Assembly (NCBI GenBank): GCA_002401045.1
Contig: NVSA01000094.1
Span: forward strand, 636 to 7,782
DNA length: 7,147 bases
DNA from: Paracoccaceae bacterium
GTDB taxonomy: Bacteria; Pseudomonadota; Alphaproteobacteria; Rhodobacterales; Rhodobacteraceae
Reading direction: 5' to 3'
Numbering within the stretch: the stretch's first letter is position 1; each line of letters begins with the position of its first letter. Below are positions 6,469 to 7,147 of this stretch, in pieces. The notes beneath the pieces were generated by a model. The model saw only the letters and a program-made list of their open reading frames with translations. It ran no database searches and was not told the DNA's origin. The translations under genes and the position numbers were made by a program.

Positions 6469-6944
6469 GGTGCCTCATAGTGTCCAGATTTACCGCCGTC
6501 TTTGAACGTCACACGTATATCGGTGATGCGCATGTCTTTGTCGACGGCTTTGACCATATCATAGACCGTCAGGGCGGCGATGTTGACGGCTGTTAGCGCC
6601 TCCATCTCGACGCCTGTTTGACCTGTGGTTTTCACGGTTGCTTCAATATCAACGGCACTGTTTGCGTCATTGACCGATAGATCAACGGTGACTTTGGTCA
6701 GGGGCAGGGGATGACATAGCGGGATCAAATCAGCAGTTTTTTTCGCCGCCATAATCCCTGCAAGGCGTGCCACGCCCAAAACATCGCCTTTTTTCGCCGT
6801 TCCTTTGGCAATCATCGCCAAAGTTTCAGCTGCCATCACCACATGACCCTTTGCCGTTGCAGTACGGTGGGTGATGTCTTTGGCAGACACATCCACCATT
6901 TGGGCGGCACCAGAGGCATCAAAATGGGTTAGCTTACCCGTCAT
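6465..6944 (-). CDS. moaC: Cyclic pyranopterin monophosphate synthase MoaC
   Basis: Cytosolic enzyme of the first stage of molybdenum cofactor synthesis. It converts 3',8-cyclo-7,8-dihydro-GTP, made by MoaA, into cyclic pyranopterin monophosphate. Seen in 159 residues, the usual length: an N-terminal LTHFDASGAAQMVDVS stretch, AGIMAAKKTADLIPLCHPLPL (core motif LIPLCHPLPL at 73-82), TGVEMEALTAV (110-120) and YDMVKAVDKDM. Asp129 and Lys132 match the catalytic Asp128 and Lys131 of the E. coli enzyme. It starts at ATG 6944, which overlaps the trpC stop as ATGA, and its own TGA overlaps the ATG of the GIY-YIG gene in the same way. No strong ribosome binding site is seen before the start, so coupling to trpC is likely. 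It is intact despite the gene inserted right behind it. Confidence 0.97.
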   Translation of the reverse strand: MTGKLTHFDASGAAQMVDVSAKDITHRTATAKGHVVMAAETLAMIAKGTAKKGDVLGVARLAGIMAAKKTADLIPLCHPLPLTKVTVDLSVNDANSAVDIEATVKTTGQTGVEMEALTAVNIAALTVYDMVKAVDKDMRITDIRVTFKDGGKSGHYEAP

Positions 6945-7147
6945 GATGTCAGCACAGGATTTGCCAGTAGAGCTTTGGTTGCCCCCGCGACATCATCTTG
7001 GCGCATCAGGCTTTCGCCGATCAGGAATGACCGCGCCCCAACGGCGGCCATTTGTGCCATGTCGTCAGGGGTGAAAATACCGCTTTCGGTGATCATATGT
7101 TTGTCGTTAGGCACATTGCGAGATAGATCGCGGGTGGTATCCAGCGT
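6941..7147 (-). CDS. trpC: Indole-3-glycerol-phosphate synthase, C-terminal end (partial)
   Basis: The 5' part lies beyond the right edge of the window; 68 C-terminal codons and a TGA are present. TrpC converts carboxyphenylribulosamine phosphate to indole-3-glycerol phosphate in tryptophan synthesis. Seen: ITESGIFTPDDM, then GARSFLIGESLMRQDDVAGATKALL. These match the last beta-strands and phosphate-binding loops of the TrpC TIM barrel (compare SESGI and FLIG-x-x-LM in E. coli TrpC). Its TGA overlaps the ATG of moaC as ATGA. The placement upstream of moaC is the usual one in Rhodobacteraceae. Confidence 0.93.
   Translation of the reverse strand, partial: TLDTTRDLSRNVPNDKHMITESGIFTPDDMAQMAAVGARSFLIGESLMRQDDVAGATKALLANPVLTS

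Noticed and set aside
1..7147. CRISPR arrays, tRNA or rRNA genes, riboswitches (including a molybdenum cofactor riboswitch ahead of moaC)
   Set aside because: No regularly spaced repeats or RNA gene signatures seen; coding sequences fill almost the whole window, and moaC has no leader because it overlaps trpC.

Overview
The window looks like a chromosomal core segment from an alphaproteobacterium of the Rhodobacteraceae (Roseobacter group). The order trpC, moaC, moeA, lexA on one strand, followed by comEC and gltX, is the arrangement I know from that family. A GTTC-N7-GTTC (GAAC-N7-GAAC) SOS box in front of lexA is the alphaproteobacterial type. Base composition is moderate: hand counts give about 52% G+C in moaC, which suggests one of the lower-GC roseobacter lineages. 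I cannot name the genus.

Layout from left to right: gltX (glutamyl-tRNA synthetase, minus strand) occupies about 24-1421. A gap of about 78 bp separates it from the divergently transcribed comEC (plus strand, GTG start at 1500, end 3599). comEC runs tail to tail into lexA (minus, 4285-3596), and the two TAA stop codons interlock in one TTAA tetranucleotide. lexA has its own promoter (TTGACA, 17 bp, TAGAAC) with an SOS box laid over the spacer and -10 element, and a likely terminator that lies inside the end of comEC. Upstream of lexA on the minus strand come moeA (5570-4398), a GIY-YIG nuclease-family gene (6468-5563), moaC (6944-6465) and the 3' end of trpC (7147-6941, cut by the window edge).

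trpC, moaC, the GIY-YIG gene and moeA are joined by overlaps of 4, 4 and 8 bp, so they form one translationally coupled unit. MoaC makes cyclic pyranopterin monophosphate and MoeA inserts molybdate, so both serve molybdenum cofactor synthesis. TrpC belongs to tryptophan synthesis and LexA represses the SOS response.

The unusual part is the GIY-YIG/DUF4357 gene. It sits between moaC and moeA, its middle part is clearly AT-rich (about 37% G+C over 5881-6240), and it is fitted into the junction so that neither neighbour is damaged. The pentamer ATGAT occurs at both ends, and removing the segment between the two copies would regenerate an ordinary ATGA overlap of moaC and moeA. The simplest reading is a precise acquisition of an accessory nuclease gene within a housekeeping operon; its function is unknown. 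The other genes look intact and conventional.
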